47,755 nucleotides of DNA from Pseudogracilibacillus sp037892545 (GTDB lineage: Bacteria; Bacillota; Bacilli; Bacillales; Amphibacillaceae): NCBI RefSeq assembly GCF_037892545.1, contig NZ_JBBKBG010000019.1, forward strand, positions 1-47,755. Direction: 5' to 3'. The translations under genes and the position numbers were made by a program. Positions 24,262 through 32,856 of this stretch are shown piece after piece (positions within the stretch are counted from its first letter, which is position 1; every line of letters starts with the position of its first letter). The notes under the pieces were generated by a model. It was not told the origin of the DNA. It was given only the letters and a program-made list of their open reading frames with translations, and did no database searches.

Positions 24262-25836
24262 ATGACAATACATGAATTAGTTTTATTAGAAACGAGTGAC
24301 ATACATGGAAATGTGTTTCCAATTCAATATGGAACGAATGGACATGCAGACTTAGGCATTGCAAAAATTGCAACAATCATTCAAGAAGAAAGAAAAAAAC
24401 ATGAAGCTTTATTATTGATCGATAATGGCGATTTAATTCAGGGGACACCTTTAACATATCATTATGCAAAATATGAGCAACATTTACGAAACCCAATGAT
24501 TCAAGTGACGAATGAATTAAACTATGATGCCAATATTTTAGGGAACCATGAATTCAACTATGGAAAAGATTTATTACAACGGGCAATTGATGAATCGAAT
24601 TATCCTTGGCTTTCTGCAAATATTGTGGATGAAAAAACAAAGGAACCATATTATGGGAATCCTTATATGGTAAAAGAAGTGGCAGATGGAATTCGTGTTG
24701 GTATTTTAGGATTAACGACAGATTATATTCCGAATTGGGAGAAAGAAGAACATATTTCTGGAATGCAATTTTTAAATCCAGTTGACGTAGCGAAAAAATG
24801 GGTGTCTTATTTAAAAGAGGTAGAACAGGTGCATGTTGTCGTCGTAGCTTATCATGGCGGGTTTGAACGTGATTTACAAACAGGAGAACCAACAGAAGCA
24901 TTAACCGGGGAAAATAGAGGGTACGAATTATGTATGGAGTTACCTGAAATAGATGTGTTATTAACCGGTCATCAACATCGTGAAATTGAAAATGAAATTG
25001 TGAATGGTGTATTAGTAGTACAACCGGGTTCACAAGGAAAAGCTTTAGGAAAAGTAATATTACAAATTGAGAAAAATGGTTCGGATTATGCTGTCGTACA
25101 AAAAGAGTCAAGCTTGCTTTTTGTTGATGGTGTCGAGGCAGATGATCGTATATTAGAACTTATTACACCGTATGAAAATAGTACTCAAGAATGGTTAGAT
25201 CAACCAATTGGACATATTGAGGGAGATATGCTAGTTCATGATCCGATGCAAATACGGTTAAAAGATAGTCCTTTGATTGATTTTTTAAATAGAGTACAAA
25301 TGGATGTTGCTGATGTGGATGTGTCTTGCACGGCTTTATTTGATAATTTAGCACCAGGATTTCCAAAAGATGTGACGATGCGAAGTGTTGTCAGTAACTA
25401 TATTTATCCAAATACGTTAGTCGTCATAGAAGCAACTGGGAAAGTTATAAAGGAAGCATTAGAATTATCAGCTACTTATTTTGTCAAAAACGATGCCGGG
25501 GATATTGTTGTGAATGATCGATTCTTATATCCAAAACCTCAACATTTTAATTATGATATGTGGGATGGGATTGAATATGAAATAGATGTATCGAAAGAAG
25601 AAGGAAAACGGATTACAAAGTTATTATATAAAGGTCATCCATTACAAGCTAACGATAAATTGCATGTTGTAATGAATAATTATCGTGCGAGTGGTGGTGG
25701 GAACTATATGATGTTTAAATCTTGTCCAGTTGTGAAGGAAATTCCGATTGATGTATCGGAAATTATTGCAAATTATATTTTACGATATAAAGTAATCGAA
25801 GCGACTGTCAATCATAATTGGCATGTTATTGGTTAA
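24262..25836 (+). CDS. 5'-nucleotidase / 2',3'-cyclic phosphodiesterase family metallophosphatase
   Basis: This 524-residue protein has an N-terminal calcineurin-like metallophosphatase domain and a C-terminal 5'-nucleotidase domain. Metal-binding motifs are visible in order: LLETSDIHGN near residue 10, LIDNGDLIQG, ILGNHEFNYG, YHGG and LTGHQHREIEN. The substrate-binding NNYRASGGGNYMMF lies near the C-terminus. Unlike most relatives, it has no signal peptide, so it should act inside the cell. The start is ATG 24262, preceded by AAGGAAGGA at good spacing; an earlier ATG at 24241 lies against its own binding site. It is divergent from the phn operon, which suggests a shared role in phosphorus recovery. 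Confidence 0.87.
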   Translation: MTIHELVLLETSDIHGNVFPIQYGTNGHADLGIAKIATIIQEERKKHEALLLIDNGDLIQGTPLTYHYAKYEQHLRNPMIQVTNELNYDANILGNHEFNYGKDLLQRAIDESNYPWLSANIVDEKTKEPYYGNPYMVKEVADGIRVGILGLTTDYIPNWEKEEHISGMQFLNPVDVAKKWVSYLKEVEQVHVVVVAYHGGFERDLQTGEPTEALTGENRGYELCMELPEIDVLLTGHQHREIENEIVNGVLVVQPGSQGKALGKVILQIEKNGSDYAVVQKESSLLFVDGVEADDRILELITPYENSTQEWLDQPIGHIEGDMLVHDPMQIRLKDSPLIDFLNRVQMDVADVDVSCTALFDNLAPGFPKDVTMRSVVSNYIYPNTLVVIEATGKVIKEALELSATYFVKNDAGDIVVNDRFLYPKPQHFNYDMWDGIEYEIDVSKEEGKRITKLLYKGHPLQANDKLHVVMNNYRASGGGNYMMFKSCPVVKEIPIDVSEIIANYILRYKVIEATVNHNWHVIG

Positions 25837-25875
25837 TTATTTAAATGATTGGTCATAAATAGTATTTACTTATAA

Positions 25876-25920
25876 AAACTCGGTCCTGTTTATTACTAAA
25901 AGATAAACAGGACCGAGTTT
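25876..25920 (+). terminator. Strong terminator after 5'-nucleotidase-like gene
   Basis: An 18-base perfect inverted repeat, AAACTCGGTCCTGTTTAT at 25876-25893 and ATAAACAGGACCGAGTTT at 25903-25920, has a nine-base loop and is followed by CATTCTCTTTT. Confidence 0.85.
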
Positions 25921-26021
25921 CATTCTCTTTTATAGTTCACTTAGTTTAATATGTTTATTTTGAATGTAATAGAGGAATATAAAGAGTGATTCTAGTATAT
26001 AAGGAGTGGTGATCCATTGGA

Positions 26022-26375
26022 GTGAAATTGAAACGAATTTATGATGATGCGACAAAGGATGATGGTGTACGCATATTAGTTGATCGTGTATGGCCACGTG
26101 GTGTTTCAAAGAAGAAGGCGAATTTGGATGAATGGATGAAAGAAATCGGTCCCTCAAAAGAATTACGCAAATGGTTCAACCATGAAGTAGATAAATTTGC
26201 TATATTTAAGAAAAAGTACGAAAAAGAGTTACAATCTGGAGCACAAAAAGCTAATTATGACCAATTGAAACAAATGCAAAAAGAGAATAATACGATCACA
26301 TTATTGTTTAGTGCAAAGGATGAAACACACAACCAAGCGGTTGTCATAAAAGAAATGTTAGAAAAACATACGTAA
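26022..26375 (+). CDS. DUF488 family protein (YeaO-like)
   Basis: This 117-residue soluble protein belongs to DUF488. The family signature is plain: RIYDDATKDDGVRILVDRVWPRGVSK, then DEWMKEIGPSKELRKWFNH and FKKKYEKEL, with TLLFSAKDETHNQAVVI near the end. Function is unknown; some members have been proposed to bind nucleic acids or sulfur-containing ligands. The start is GTG 26022 or TTG 26028; GGAG at 26019-26022 fits the TTG better. It is 15 bases upstream of the YceI gene and probably shares its transcript. Confidence 0.82.
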   Translation: MKLKRIYDDATKDDGVRILVDRVWPRGVSKKKANLDEWMKEIGPSKELRKWFNHEVDKFAIFKKKYEKELQSGAQKANYDQLKQMQKENNTITLLFSAKDETHNQAVVIKEMLEKHT

Positions 26376-26390
26376 AAGGAGTGGAATGAA

Positions 26391-26924
26391 TTGGTAAAAT
26401 GGAATATTGATGGAAGCCATACGAGTGTAGGTTTTGAAGTGAAACATATGATGGTGTCAAAAGTACGTGGACGTTTTGGGGAATTTACCGGAACGATTGA
26501 TGGAGACCCAGCAGATTTAGCGAATTGTACTATTACGTTTGACATAGATGTCAGTTCAATTGACACATCAAATGAGGACCGTGATAACCATTTACGGTCT
26601 CCAGACTTTTTTGAAGTAGATAAATATCCAAAAATAAATTTTGCCTCGAAAAAAATCGTGCAAACAGCCGAGGATGAATTCGATATTATCGGTGATATTA
26701 CGATGAAGGGTGTTACAAAGGAAATAACATTTGCAGCAGAATTTGAAGGAAAAGCAGTAGACCCATGGGGGCAAGAAGTTGCTGGATTTGCTGTTAGAGG
26801 AGCCTTAAATCGAAAAGACTTTGGTCTTACATGGAACCAAGCGTTAGAAGCTGGCGGGGTACTCGTTGGTGATAAAATCAAAATTTCTATCGATGTCGAG
26901 GCAAATCCTGCAAAAGAGGCATAA
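26391..26924 (+). CDS. YceI family polyisoprenoid-binding protein
   Basis: This 177-residue protein belongs to the YceI family of lipocalin-like barrels, which bind long isoprenoids such as octaprenyl compounds. It starts MVKWNIDGSHTSVGFEVKHM, with the family SPDFFEVDKYPKINF near the middle and GFAVRGALNRKDFGLTWNQALEAGG near the end. Like many Bacillota members it lacks a signal peptide and is probably cytoplasmic. The start is TTG 26391 after AAAGGAG. It may store or present quinone precursors; no quinone gene is adjacent. Confidence 0.88.
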   Translation: MVKWNIDGSHTSVGFEVKHMMVSKVRGRFGEFTGTIDGDPADLANCTITFDIDVSSIDTSNEDRDNHLRSPDFFEVDKYPKINFASKKIVQTAEDEFDIIGDITMKGVTKEITFAAEFEGKAVDPWGQEVAGFAVRGALNRKDFGLTWNQALEAGGVLVGDKIKISIDVEANPAKEA

Positions 26925-26942
26925 AATATAGTTCGGATAAAC

Positions 26943-26974
26943 GTACGGACCCTTTGAGGGTTCGTGCTTTTTTT
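26943..26974 (+). terminator. Terminator after YceI gene
   Basis: GTACGGACCC and GGGTTCGTGC pair over ten positions with two G-T pairs and a TTTGA loop, followed by seven T. The next 225 bases (26975-27199) hold no feature I can support. Confidence 0.85.
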
Positions 26975-27199
26975 ATGGGAGAAAACAGGACGAATTAGTA
27001 AGGGGAAGTGATTTTTATTCGTTTCATTCATTTCTTTTCCTCCTTATATGTTCCGAAACATTGGCTCCTTTCGTTGCTTCATAAAAATTCCTTGCGTCCA
27101 TGTACATAGGGTTCATCCCAATACTTGTAATCAACAGGAATATTTACGACCAAAATAAAATAAACCTATACTTTCTACAAGTTATCCGCGATTGTCTCA

Positions 27200-27228
27200 T
27201 TGACTTTTTTATCAAAATTGTTTATAAT
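27200..27228 (+). promoter_or_regulatory. Promoter of the metal efflux operon
   Basis: TTGACT at 27200-27205 and TATAAT at 27223-27228 are exactly 17 bases apart, close to ideal for sigma-A. Such a strong promoter is expected when a repressor controls it. Confidence 0.8.
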
Positions 27229-27241
27229 CTAATTAATGAAC

Positions 27242-27261
27242 ATATGAACAATTTCTCATAT
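27242..27261 (+). promoter_or_regulatory. Candidate ArsR/SmtB operator
   Basis: ATATGA at 27242-27247 and TCATAT at 27256-27261 form an inverted repeat, with AACA next to the left arm. This resembles the ATATGAACA...TGTTCATAT operators of CzrA, SmtB and related repressors. It lies just downstream of the predicted transcription start and 30 bases before the repressor gene, so binding would block transcription. Confidence 0.6.
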
Positions 27262-27290
27262 ATTCAACTAAAGATGAAATGAGGATATAT

Positions 27291-27611
27291 ATGGCGAACG
27301 AACAAATAGAAATGTTAGATGAACTTTTAGAGGAAGATGTCGTTAATTTTTTCAAAGCTATCGCCAATAAAGGGCGAATTAAAATATTATATGCTTTAAA
27401 ACAACATTCGTTAACAGTAACAGAGATTAGTGAACATGTTGGGATGAGTCAAAGTGCTGTATCACACCATTTGAAAGATTTAAAAATGGCTAGACTTGTT
27501 TCGAACAAGAAAGAAGGGAGAAAAGTTATCTATCATTTAGATGATGAACACGTACATGATTTATTTGATACAGCAATAGAACACGTAAAGGAGATATACA
27601 ATTATGAGTAA
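27291..27611 (+). CDS. ArsR/SmtB family metal-sensing repressor (CzrA-like)
   Basis: This 106-residue winged-helix repressor has the DNA-reading helix in VTEISEHVGMSQSAVSHHLKDL. The C-terminal helix, DDEHVHDLFDTAIEHVKE, carries Asp, His and His-type ligands in the alpha5 arrangement of CzrA/SmtB sensors for Zn or Co. There are no cysteines, so it is not a CadC or ArsR thiolate sensor. The start ATG 27291 follows GAGGAT; an upstream ATG at 27279 is less likely. Its stop overlaps the ATPase start by eight bases, so the sensor and pump are coupled, and the operator above suggests autoregulation. Confidence 0.88.
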   Translation: MANEQIEMLDELLEEDVVNFFKAIANKGRIKILYALKQHSLTVTEISEHVGMSQSAVSHHLKDLKMARLVSNKKEGRKVIYHLDDEHVHDLFDTAIEHVKEIYNYE

Positions 27612-29505
27612 TTGCGGGCACGACCATAATCATAGTCATGATGGAAATAAAGAAGTTATCTTATTTTTTGTTGGGATCGTTGCGTTTTTTGTGGCACTTT
27701 TTGTGAGTCCAGTTATTTTTAAAAATAGTTTATTCGTCGTCTCGATTATATTATCTGGTTACCATATTATTATGGAAGGATTTATTGATACGTATAAGCA
27801 ATCAATAAAAAAGAAAAAATTCATACCAAATGTCCATATTTTAATGACATTGGCAGCAATTGGAGCAGTCATTATCGGTGACTTTATGGAAGCCGCATTG
27901 CTTATTTTAATTTTTGCTGGGGCGCATTTTTTAGAACATTATGCAGAAAGTAAAAGTAATAAAGAAATTACGAATTTATTACAATTAAACCCGACGAATG
28001 CTCGACGCATAAAGCCAGATGGTGAAATAGAAATCGTTGATGTGGCAGATTTAACTATAGGAGATCAATTATCTATTTTAAATGGAGATCAAATCCCAAC
28101 AGATGGCGTTGTAGTTTCAGGGGAAAGTGCTGTAGATCAAGCGGCGATAACTGGTGAGAGTATTCCTGTCGAGAAAAAAGCAGGAGATACATTGTTTGGT
28201 AGTACGATAAATGGAACAGGCACGATGATCATGGAAGTGACGAAGGATAGTTCTGAAACAGTCATTTCACAAATTATCGAAATGGTAACCCAAGCACAAA
28301 CGAATATCTCTCGTACAGCTGCTTTAATTAAGCGTATTGAACCAGTTTATGTATCCATTGTACTCGTATTAACACCGTTATTTTATTTATTAGGTTTCTA
28401 CGTATTTGGTTGGTCGAGCTATGAGAGTTTTTATCGTACAATGGTATTTTTAATTGCAACATCGCCATGTGCACTTGCGGTAACAGATATTCCAGCAACA
28501 TTATCGGCGATTAGTAATTTAGCAAAACGTGGAGTTTTATTTAAAGGTGGTTCTTATTTATCGAATTTATCAGATTTAAATGCAGTAGCGTTTGATAAAA
28601 CAGGGACATTAACGACAGGAAAACCTGTTGTAACGGAAACATATTTCTCCACTGAAATAATCGAAGCAGACCGAAATACATTTGAACGTGTCATTGTATC
28701 CATGGAAAGTAAATCCAACCACCCGTTAGCACAAGCGATAATAGAGCATTATGACACGATTACTCCAGATGAAATGGAAGTAGAAAATGTAATCGGCATT
28801 GGACTTGTCGGAACATTAAATGGACAAACGTACAAAATAGGAAAACCAACATCTTATCATGTTATCCCAACAGATATTCAACAACAAACAGAGCAATTTG
28901 AACATGAAGGAAAAACGGTTGTTTACTTCGGGACAGATGATAAAGTATTAGGGTTAATTGCCATTCAAGATGTACCGAAAGAAACATCGAAAGCAGCAAT
29001 TGAATATTTTAAATCTGAAGGTATCCATACAGTGATGTTAACGGGAGATGCGAAACGTACGGGTGAGGCAATTGGACGTAAGTTAGGTTTAGATGAAGTA
29101 CGTGGAAATATTATGCCAGAAGAAAAAGCAGCAATGATTACAGATTTGAAAAAGGATTATCCAGTAATGGCGATGGTTGGAGATGGTGTAAATGACGCTC
29201 CAGCACTTGTGACAGCAGATATTGGTGTCGCGATGGGAGAAGGAACAGATATTGCCATTGATGTGGCGGATGCAGTTCTCATGAAAAATGATTTAACTCG
29301 CTTTTCATATACACATAAAATTGCGAAAAAATTACGTAAAATTGTTTGGCAAAATATTTTTATGGCGCTTACTATTGTCGTATTGCTCGTTGTTTTAAAT
29401 ATTACAGGAAATATGAATATGACATTTGCAGTTATCATTCATGAAGGTAGCACATTACTCGTTATTTTAAATGGTTTGCGTATGTTAACAGGTGTTAGAG
29501 AATAA
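27604..29505 (+). CDS. P1B-4-type heavy metal efflux ATPase (Co/Fe/Zn)
   Basis: This 633-residue P-type ATPase exports a transition metal at the cost of ATP. The phosphorylated Asp331 is in FDKTGTLTTG, the actuator loop is AAITGESIPVEKKAG, and the hinge is MVGDGVNDAPALVTADIGVAMG. The metal-site motifs are SPC at 287-289 and HEGST at 613-617, which mark the P1B-4 group (CoaT, CtpD, PfeT/ZosA) rather than CadA with CPC. The only metal-binding tail is a short His-rich N-terminus (GHDHNHSHDG); no CxxC domain is present. Membrane helices are about six. Cobalt, ferrous iron or zinc are possible; the His/Asp sensor upstream favours Zn or Co. Confidence 0.9.
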   Translation: MSNCGHDHNHSHDGNKEVILFFVGIVAFFVALFVSPVIFKNSLFVVSIILSGYHIIMEGFIDTYKQSIKKKKFIPNVHILMTLAAIGAVIIGDFMEAALLILIFAGAHFLEHYAESKSNKEITNLLQLNPTNARRIKPDGEIEIVDVADLTIGDQLSILNGDQIPTDGVVVSGESAVDQAAITGESIPVEKKAGDTLFGSTINGTGTMIMEVTKDSSETVISQIIEMVTQAQTNISRTAALIKRIEPVYVSIVLVLTPLFYLLGFYVFGWSSYESFYRTMVFLIATSPCALAVTDIPATLSAISNLAKRGVLFKGGSYLSNLSDLNAVAFDKTGTLTTGKPVVTETYFSTEIIEADRNTFERVIVSMESKSNHPLAQAIIEHYDTITPDEMEVENVIGIGLVGTLNGQTYKIGKPTSYHVIPTDIQQQTEQFEHEGKTVVYFGTDDKVLGLIAIQDVPKETSKAAIEYFKSEGIHTVMLTGDAKRTGEAIGRKLGLDEVRGNIMPEEKAAMITDLKKDYPVMAMVGDGVNDAPALVTADIGVAMGEGTDIAIDVADAVLMKNDLTRFSYTHKIAKKLRKIVWQNIFMALTIVVLLVVLNITGNMNMTFAVIIHEGSTLLVILNGLRMLTGVRE

Positions 29506-29565
29506 CTGAATAGTGGATAAAGATCCTTGAAATATAAACGGGTAGTTTTATATATGATGTTAGAA

Positions 29566-29669
29566 ATGTACAGATCTTTTGCTTGGATAGTCGTGAAGCC
29601 TCTTTCTACTTTTGTAAAAGGTGGTTAGGTAAGACAACATCCAGCTGAAGTTTCTGTACATTTTTTGCA
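29566..29669 (+). ncRNA. Candidate structured RNA in the ATPase downstream region
   Basis: AATGTACAGA at 29566-29575 can pair with TCTGTACATT near 29655-29664, closing an approximately 80-base domain that ends in TTTTTTG. The inside contains CTTTT-GT-AAAAG and other short hairpins. A long closing stem followed by a T-run is typical of small RNAs or regulatory leaders, but I do not recognise the class, and no promoter was found. It lies in the 500-base gap after the metal ATPase gene. Confidence 0.35.
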
Positions 29670-29841
29670 CCCATTCGAGTTCGTATGCTTATGTTGGGTA
29701 ATTCTGTGTCATGTAAAAGTTTATGAAACGCATTGGTTTTACGTAAAAACGTATATCGTGCATGTCGATGTCGTAAGTGAATTTTTTGTCATGATCGGTT
29801 GGACCACTTTGCTAGCAAGAGAGCGTTTAAACGCCGTGATT

Positions 29842-29877
29842 GCAACCTTATGAGATGTATCTCGAGGTTGCTTTTTT
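29842..29877 (+). terminator. Terminator in the gap after the metal ATPase
   Basis: GCAACCT at 29842-29848 and AGGTTGC at 29865-29871 pair, with an inner GAGAT/ATCTC stem, and are followed by TTTTTT. Just before it lies a perfect palindrome, GCGTTTAAACGC, at 29823-29834. From 29878 to 30012 I see nothing apart from the AGGAGGAG ribosome binding site. Confidence 0.8.
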
Positions 29878-30012
29878 CATTAATTCAGCCCCATTTTCAT
29901 AACTCTTCATTGCAATAGTTTGTCCTCAGTGAAAGAAATCTCTCCTTCATAAAAGAAATGTAGCATAATTTTTTGTTGAATAGGACATGGTATACTTAGG
30001 AGGAGTGTAACG

Positions 30013-31563
30013 ATGAAAAATGATGAACAAACGGCGTATTGGCTTCAGTCGGTAGCTATTCTAACATATCCGACTTTAACGAAAAATATGGAAACAGATG
30101 TATGTGTCGTAGGAGCGGGAATTACGGGGATAACGACGGCGTATTTACTTGCAAAGGAAGGATTATCTGTAGTTCTCGTAGAAGCGAATAACGTATTACA
30201 CGGAACGACAGGACATACCTCGGCAAAGGTAACTGCACAACATGGGTTAATTTACAATAAACTACTGAAATCTATCGGTAAAAATGAAGCTCGTCTATAC
30301 TATGAAGCAAATAAAAATGCATTAAAATGGATGAGAAAAATAGTAGAAGAAGAAAAAATAAATTGTGAATGGCGTGATGAAACAGCATATCTTTATGCGA
30401 TGACAGAAAAAGGCGAAAAAGACATTGAAGATGAATATGCCGCATATGAACAATTACATATAAAGGGAGAGCTGACGAAAGATATTCCAATATCCCTTCC
30501 AATTAAAAATGCTTTAAAATTATCAGGACAAGGGCAATTTCATCCGGTAAAATATTGTCTACATTTATTAAAAGCGTTCGAAAAACTTGGTGGTAAAGTT
30601 TTTCAGCAGGTTACGGCAGTCAACATAAAATCGGGTGTTCGAGCAGTTTTAGAGACGAAAAATGAAAAAGAAATTGGGGCGAAATATATTGTTTGTGCAA
30701 CACATTATCCATTTTATGAAGGACTCGGAATGTATGCTATGCGCATGTATGCGGAGCGTTCTTATGTAGTTGCTGCAACATTAAGAGAAAAATATGCTGG
30801 AGGTATATATATAAATGCCGAAAAACCAGCTCGTTCCATTCGTCAAACGACAATAGATGGTAAACAAGCAATACTCCTTATTGGTGATGAACATCGTACA
30901 GGCGAAGCGGAAGATACATCCGCACATTATCGTCATTTACATACTTTCGGTATGGAACATTTTCATCTTGAGAAAGAAGTGACGAAATGGTCGGCACAAG
31001 ACTTAACGACTTTAGATGAAATTCCATATGTTGGAAGTATTACACCAAATGAAGAAAATATTTTAATTGCAACAGGTTTTAGGAAGTGGGGTATGACAAA
31101 TGGAACGGCTGCAGCTCATCTTATAAAGGATATTGTACTTGGAAAAGAAAACAGATTTCGTACATTGTACCAGCCATCTCGGTTTCATGCGACTGCTAGT
31201 GTGAAAAATTTCTTAAAACAAAATGTCAATGTCGTTGGGCATTTACTAAAAGGGAAGTTAGAAGTGTTATCAAGTGATATAGAACATTTAGAACCAGATC
31301 AGGCGACGGTTATTCGAGAAGGGATGGATCGAAAAGGAGTTTATAAGGATCCATCCGGGAAAGTGCATATAGTCGATACAACTTGTACACATATCGGTTG
31401 TGAAGTTGCATGGAATGATGCAGAGAAGAGTTGGGACTGTCCTTGTCATGGGTCACGTTTTGCTTATACAGGGGAAGTATTGGAAGGACCAGCCGAAAAA
31501 CCACTGCAAACATATGATTACAAAATGATTGATAACATCACTAGTGACGATTCAGGGTATTAA
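30013..31563 (+). CDS. FAD-dependent oxidoreductase with C-terminal Rieske domain (YhfW-like)
   Basis: This 516-residue protein joins a glycine oxidase/DAO-type FAD domain to a Rieske [2Fe-2S] domain, as in B. subtilis YhfW. The dinucleotide fold is TDVCVVGAGITGITTAYLLA with VLVEA at the second strand end, and GTTGHTSAKVTAQHG follows. The Rieske ligands are Cys458 and His460 in CTHIGC and Cys476 and His479 in CPCHGS, with Cys463 and Cys478 placed for the usual disulfide. It is likely a soluble dehydrogenase passing electrons from a flavin to the cluster. The substrate is unknown. AGGAGGAG precedes the ATG. It ends in a terminator that covers its own stop codon. Confidence 0.88.
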   Translation: MKNDEQTAYWLQSVAILTYPTLTKNMETDVCVVGAGITGITTAYLLAKEGLSVVLVEANNVLHGTTGHTSAKVTAQHGLIYNKLLKSIGKNEARLYYEANKNALKWMRKIVEEEKINCEWRDETAYLYAMTEKGEKDIEDEYAAYEQLHIKGELTKDIPISLPIKNALKLSGQGQFHPVKYCLHLLKAFEKLGGKVFQQVTAVNIKSGVRAVLETKNEKEIGAKYIVCATHYPFYEGLGMYAMRMYAERSYVVAATLREKYAGGIYINAEKPARSIRQTTIDGKQAILLIGDEHRTGEAEDTSAHYRHLHTFGMEHFHLEKEVTKWSAQDLTTLDEIPYVGSITPNEENILIATGFRKWGMTNGTAAAHLIKDIVLGKENRFRTLYQPSRFHATASVKNFLKQNVNVVGHLLKGKLEVLSSDIEHLEPDQATVIREGMDRKGVYKDPSGKVHIVDTTCTHIGCEVAWNDAEKSWDCPCHGSRFAYTGEVLEGPAEKPLQTYDYKMIDNITSDDSGY

Positions 31564-31581
31564 CTTGAATCGTCTATTTTT
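31546..31581 (+). terminator. Terminator overlapping the FAD/Rieske stop codon
   Basis: GACGATTCA at 31546-31554 pairs with TGAATCGTC at 31566-31574, followed by TATTTTT. The left arm is coding sequence and the stop codon lies in the loop. Confidence 0.7.
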
Positions 31582-31687
31582 ATTCGACAAATTACGAACT
31601 TTACAGTATCGGAAAGCAGAAAACATGAATAAGTTGCACGTTCGTTGATATACTGAATAAGGATATATGTTAGTAGGAAGTGTAAAA

Positions 31688-32716
31688 ATGGATTTTTTGC
31701 GTAGGAAGTTATCAATCGAACCAGCTGCACCAGCCATTATTATGGCGTTTGGTATATTTTTCATCGGTGCATTTGAATATTTTACGTTTTTAAATCGGAA
31801 GGATGACTTTTTTGTTTTACTGTACAGTGTTATTACTTTCATTGTTTTGTTCATGATGATCCTTACATATAGTGAAGCGAATAAAATGAAGGAATTGATG
31901 AAACAACCGATTCGTTCCTTTGCATTGGGTACTTGGGTGGCAGCATTATCTGTATTTTGTATCGTCATAAAAATGTACACCGAAACATTTCTTCCATGGT
32001 TACAATTTTTGACAGTAGTAAATATGATGTTTCTGTCATGTTTCCTATTCATTTATCTACGTTCTTTTATTTATTTATGTACGACACATAAGACGATCAA
32101 AGTAGATGGCATTGTTTTATTATCGACAGTAAGCATTCAATCAGGTGTCTTAATGATATATCATATGTTTGGCTCGTTTGTATTACCGATATTTCCGTGG
32201 ATGATCGGATTAGGTATGGGCTGTTATATGGTTGGGTTCGTATTGATCATTCGTTCATATGCAAAAATAAATTGGACGTTGGCAGATGATTGGGCAAATA
32301 CGAATTGTATTATCCATGGGGCTTTATCGATTACTGGTTTAGCAATAGTGATGACAGATGCATTCTCTTTTCGCATTACGTTCTTTGTCTGGGGCGTAAC
32401 GGTAGTATTTTTCCTATTTATTGAAGGGCTGGAATGTGCCCGTGTATGGAAACGGTATAAACGTTATCGCTTACGTCATGGTTTGTTTAATTATCATGTG
32501 ACACAATGGTCGCGTAATTTTACATTCGGCATGTTTTTTGCTTTTACATATTCGATGTATGAAAGAGGTTTTTTTCATTCATATGATGCAGTAGAGATTT
32601 TTATTGCTGGCTTTTTAAAACTATGGGCTGTCGTTGTCCTTTGTTTATTAATTATTCAAACATTATTGTTCCTGTATGGAAAAAGCGCTACTTTTTTAAA
32701 GGGAAACATATTGTAA
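31688..32716 (+). CDS. Multi-span membrane protein, possibly TDT/SLAC1-type
   Basis: This 342-residue protein has about nine or ten hydrophobic helices. Stretches such as APAIIMAFGIFFIGAFEYF near the start and NTNCIIHGALSITGLAIVM in the second half recall the tellurite-resistance/dicarboxylate transporter and SLAC1 anion channel family, but the match is from memory and weak. A basic loop, RVWKRYKRYRLRHG, lies before the last helices. The start ATG 31688 follows AGGAAG; another ATG at 31667 is possible. No neighbours suggest a substrate. Confidence 0.5.
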   Translation: MDFLRRKLSIEPAAPAIIMAFGIFFIGAFEYFTFLNRKDDFFVLLYSVITFIVLFMMILTYSEANKMKELMKQPIRSFALGTWVAALSVFCIVIKMYTETFLPWLQFLTVVNMMFLSCFLFIYLRSFIYLCTTHKTIKVDGIVLLSTVSIQSGVLMIYHMFGSFVLPIFPWMIGLGMGCYMVGFVLIIRSYAKINWTLADDWANTNCIIHGALSITGLAIVMTDAFSFRITFFVWGVTVVFFLFIEGLECARVWKRYKRYRLRHGLFNYHVTQWSRNFTFGMFFAFTYSMYERGFFHSYDAVEIFIAGFLKLWAVVVLCLLIIQTLLFLYGKSATFLKGNIL

Positions 32717-32799
32717 TGGAGGAAGACATATAACAGGTGAAAAAGTACATATATAAAGGATGAAAGCGAAATTTTGTGAAACCATGTTTTTTTTCTATT

Positions 32800-32832
32800 A
32801 TCTTAGGGTATATGGATAGGTATGTCTAAGAT
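32800..32832 (+). promoter_or_regulatory. Inverted repeat upstream of the DHA2 exporter
   Basis: ATCTTAG at 32800-32806 and CTAAGAT at 32826-32832 form a seven-base inverted repeat shortly before the exporter gene. It may be an operator or an RNA hairpin near the ribosome binding site. No regulator gene is adjacent, so the meaning is open. Confidence 0.3.
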
Positions 32833-32856
32833 TGATAGATGGAAAGTTGGTTTTAT

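Noticed and set aside
27100..27282. Plus-strand frame before the ArsR gene
   Set aside because: It spans the promoter and operator of the metal operon, has no binding site, and looks like translated AT-rich DNA.
29665..29853. Plus-strand frame of 62 residues in the gap after the metal ATPase
   Set aside because: It begins at the end of the candidate RNA and ends inside a terminator; no ribosome binding site and no recognised domain.
29991..29996. TATACT as promoter of the FAD/Rieske gene
   Set aside because: A transcript from it would start at or after the ribosome binding site at 29998-30005, so it cannot serve that gene normally.
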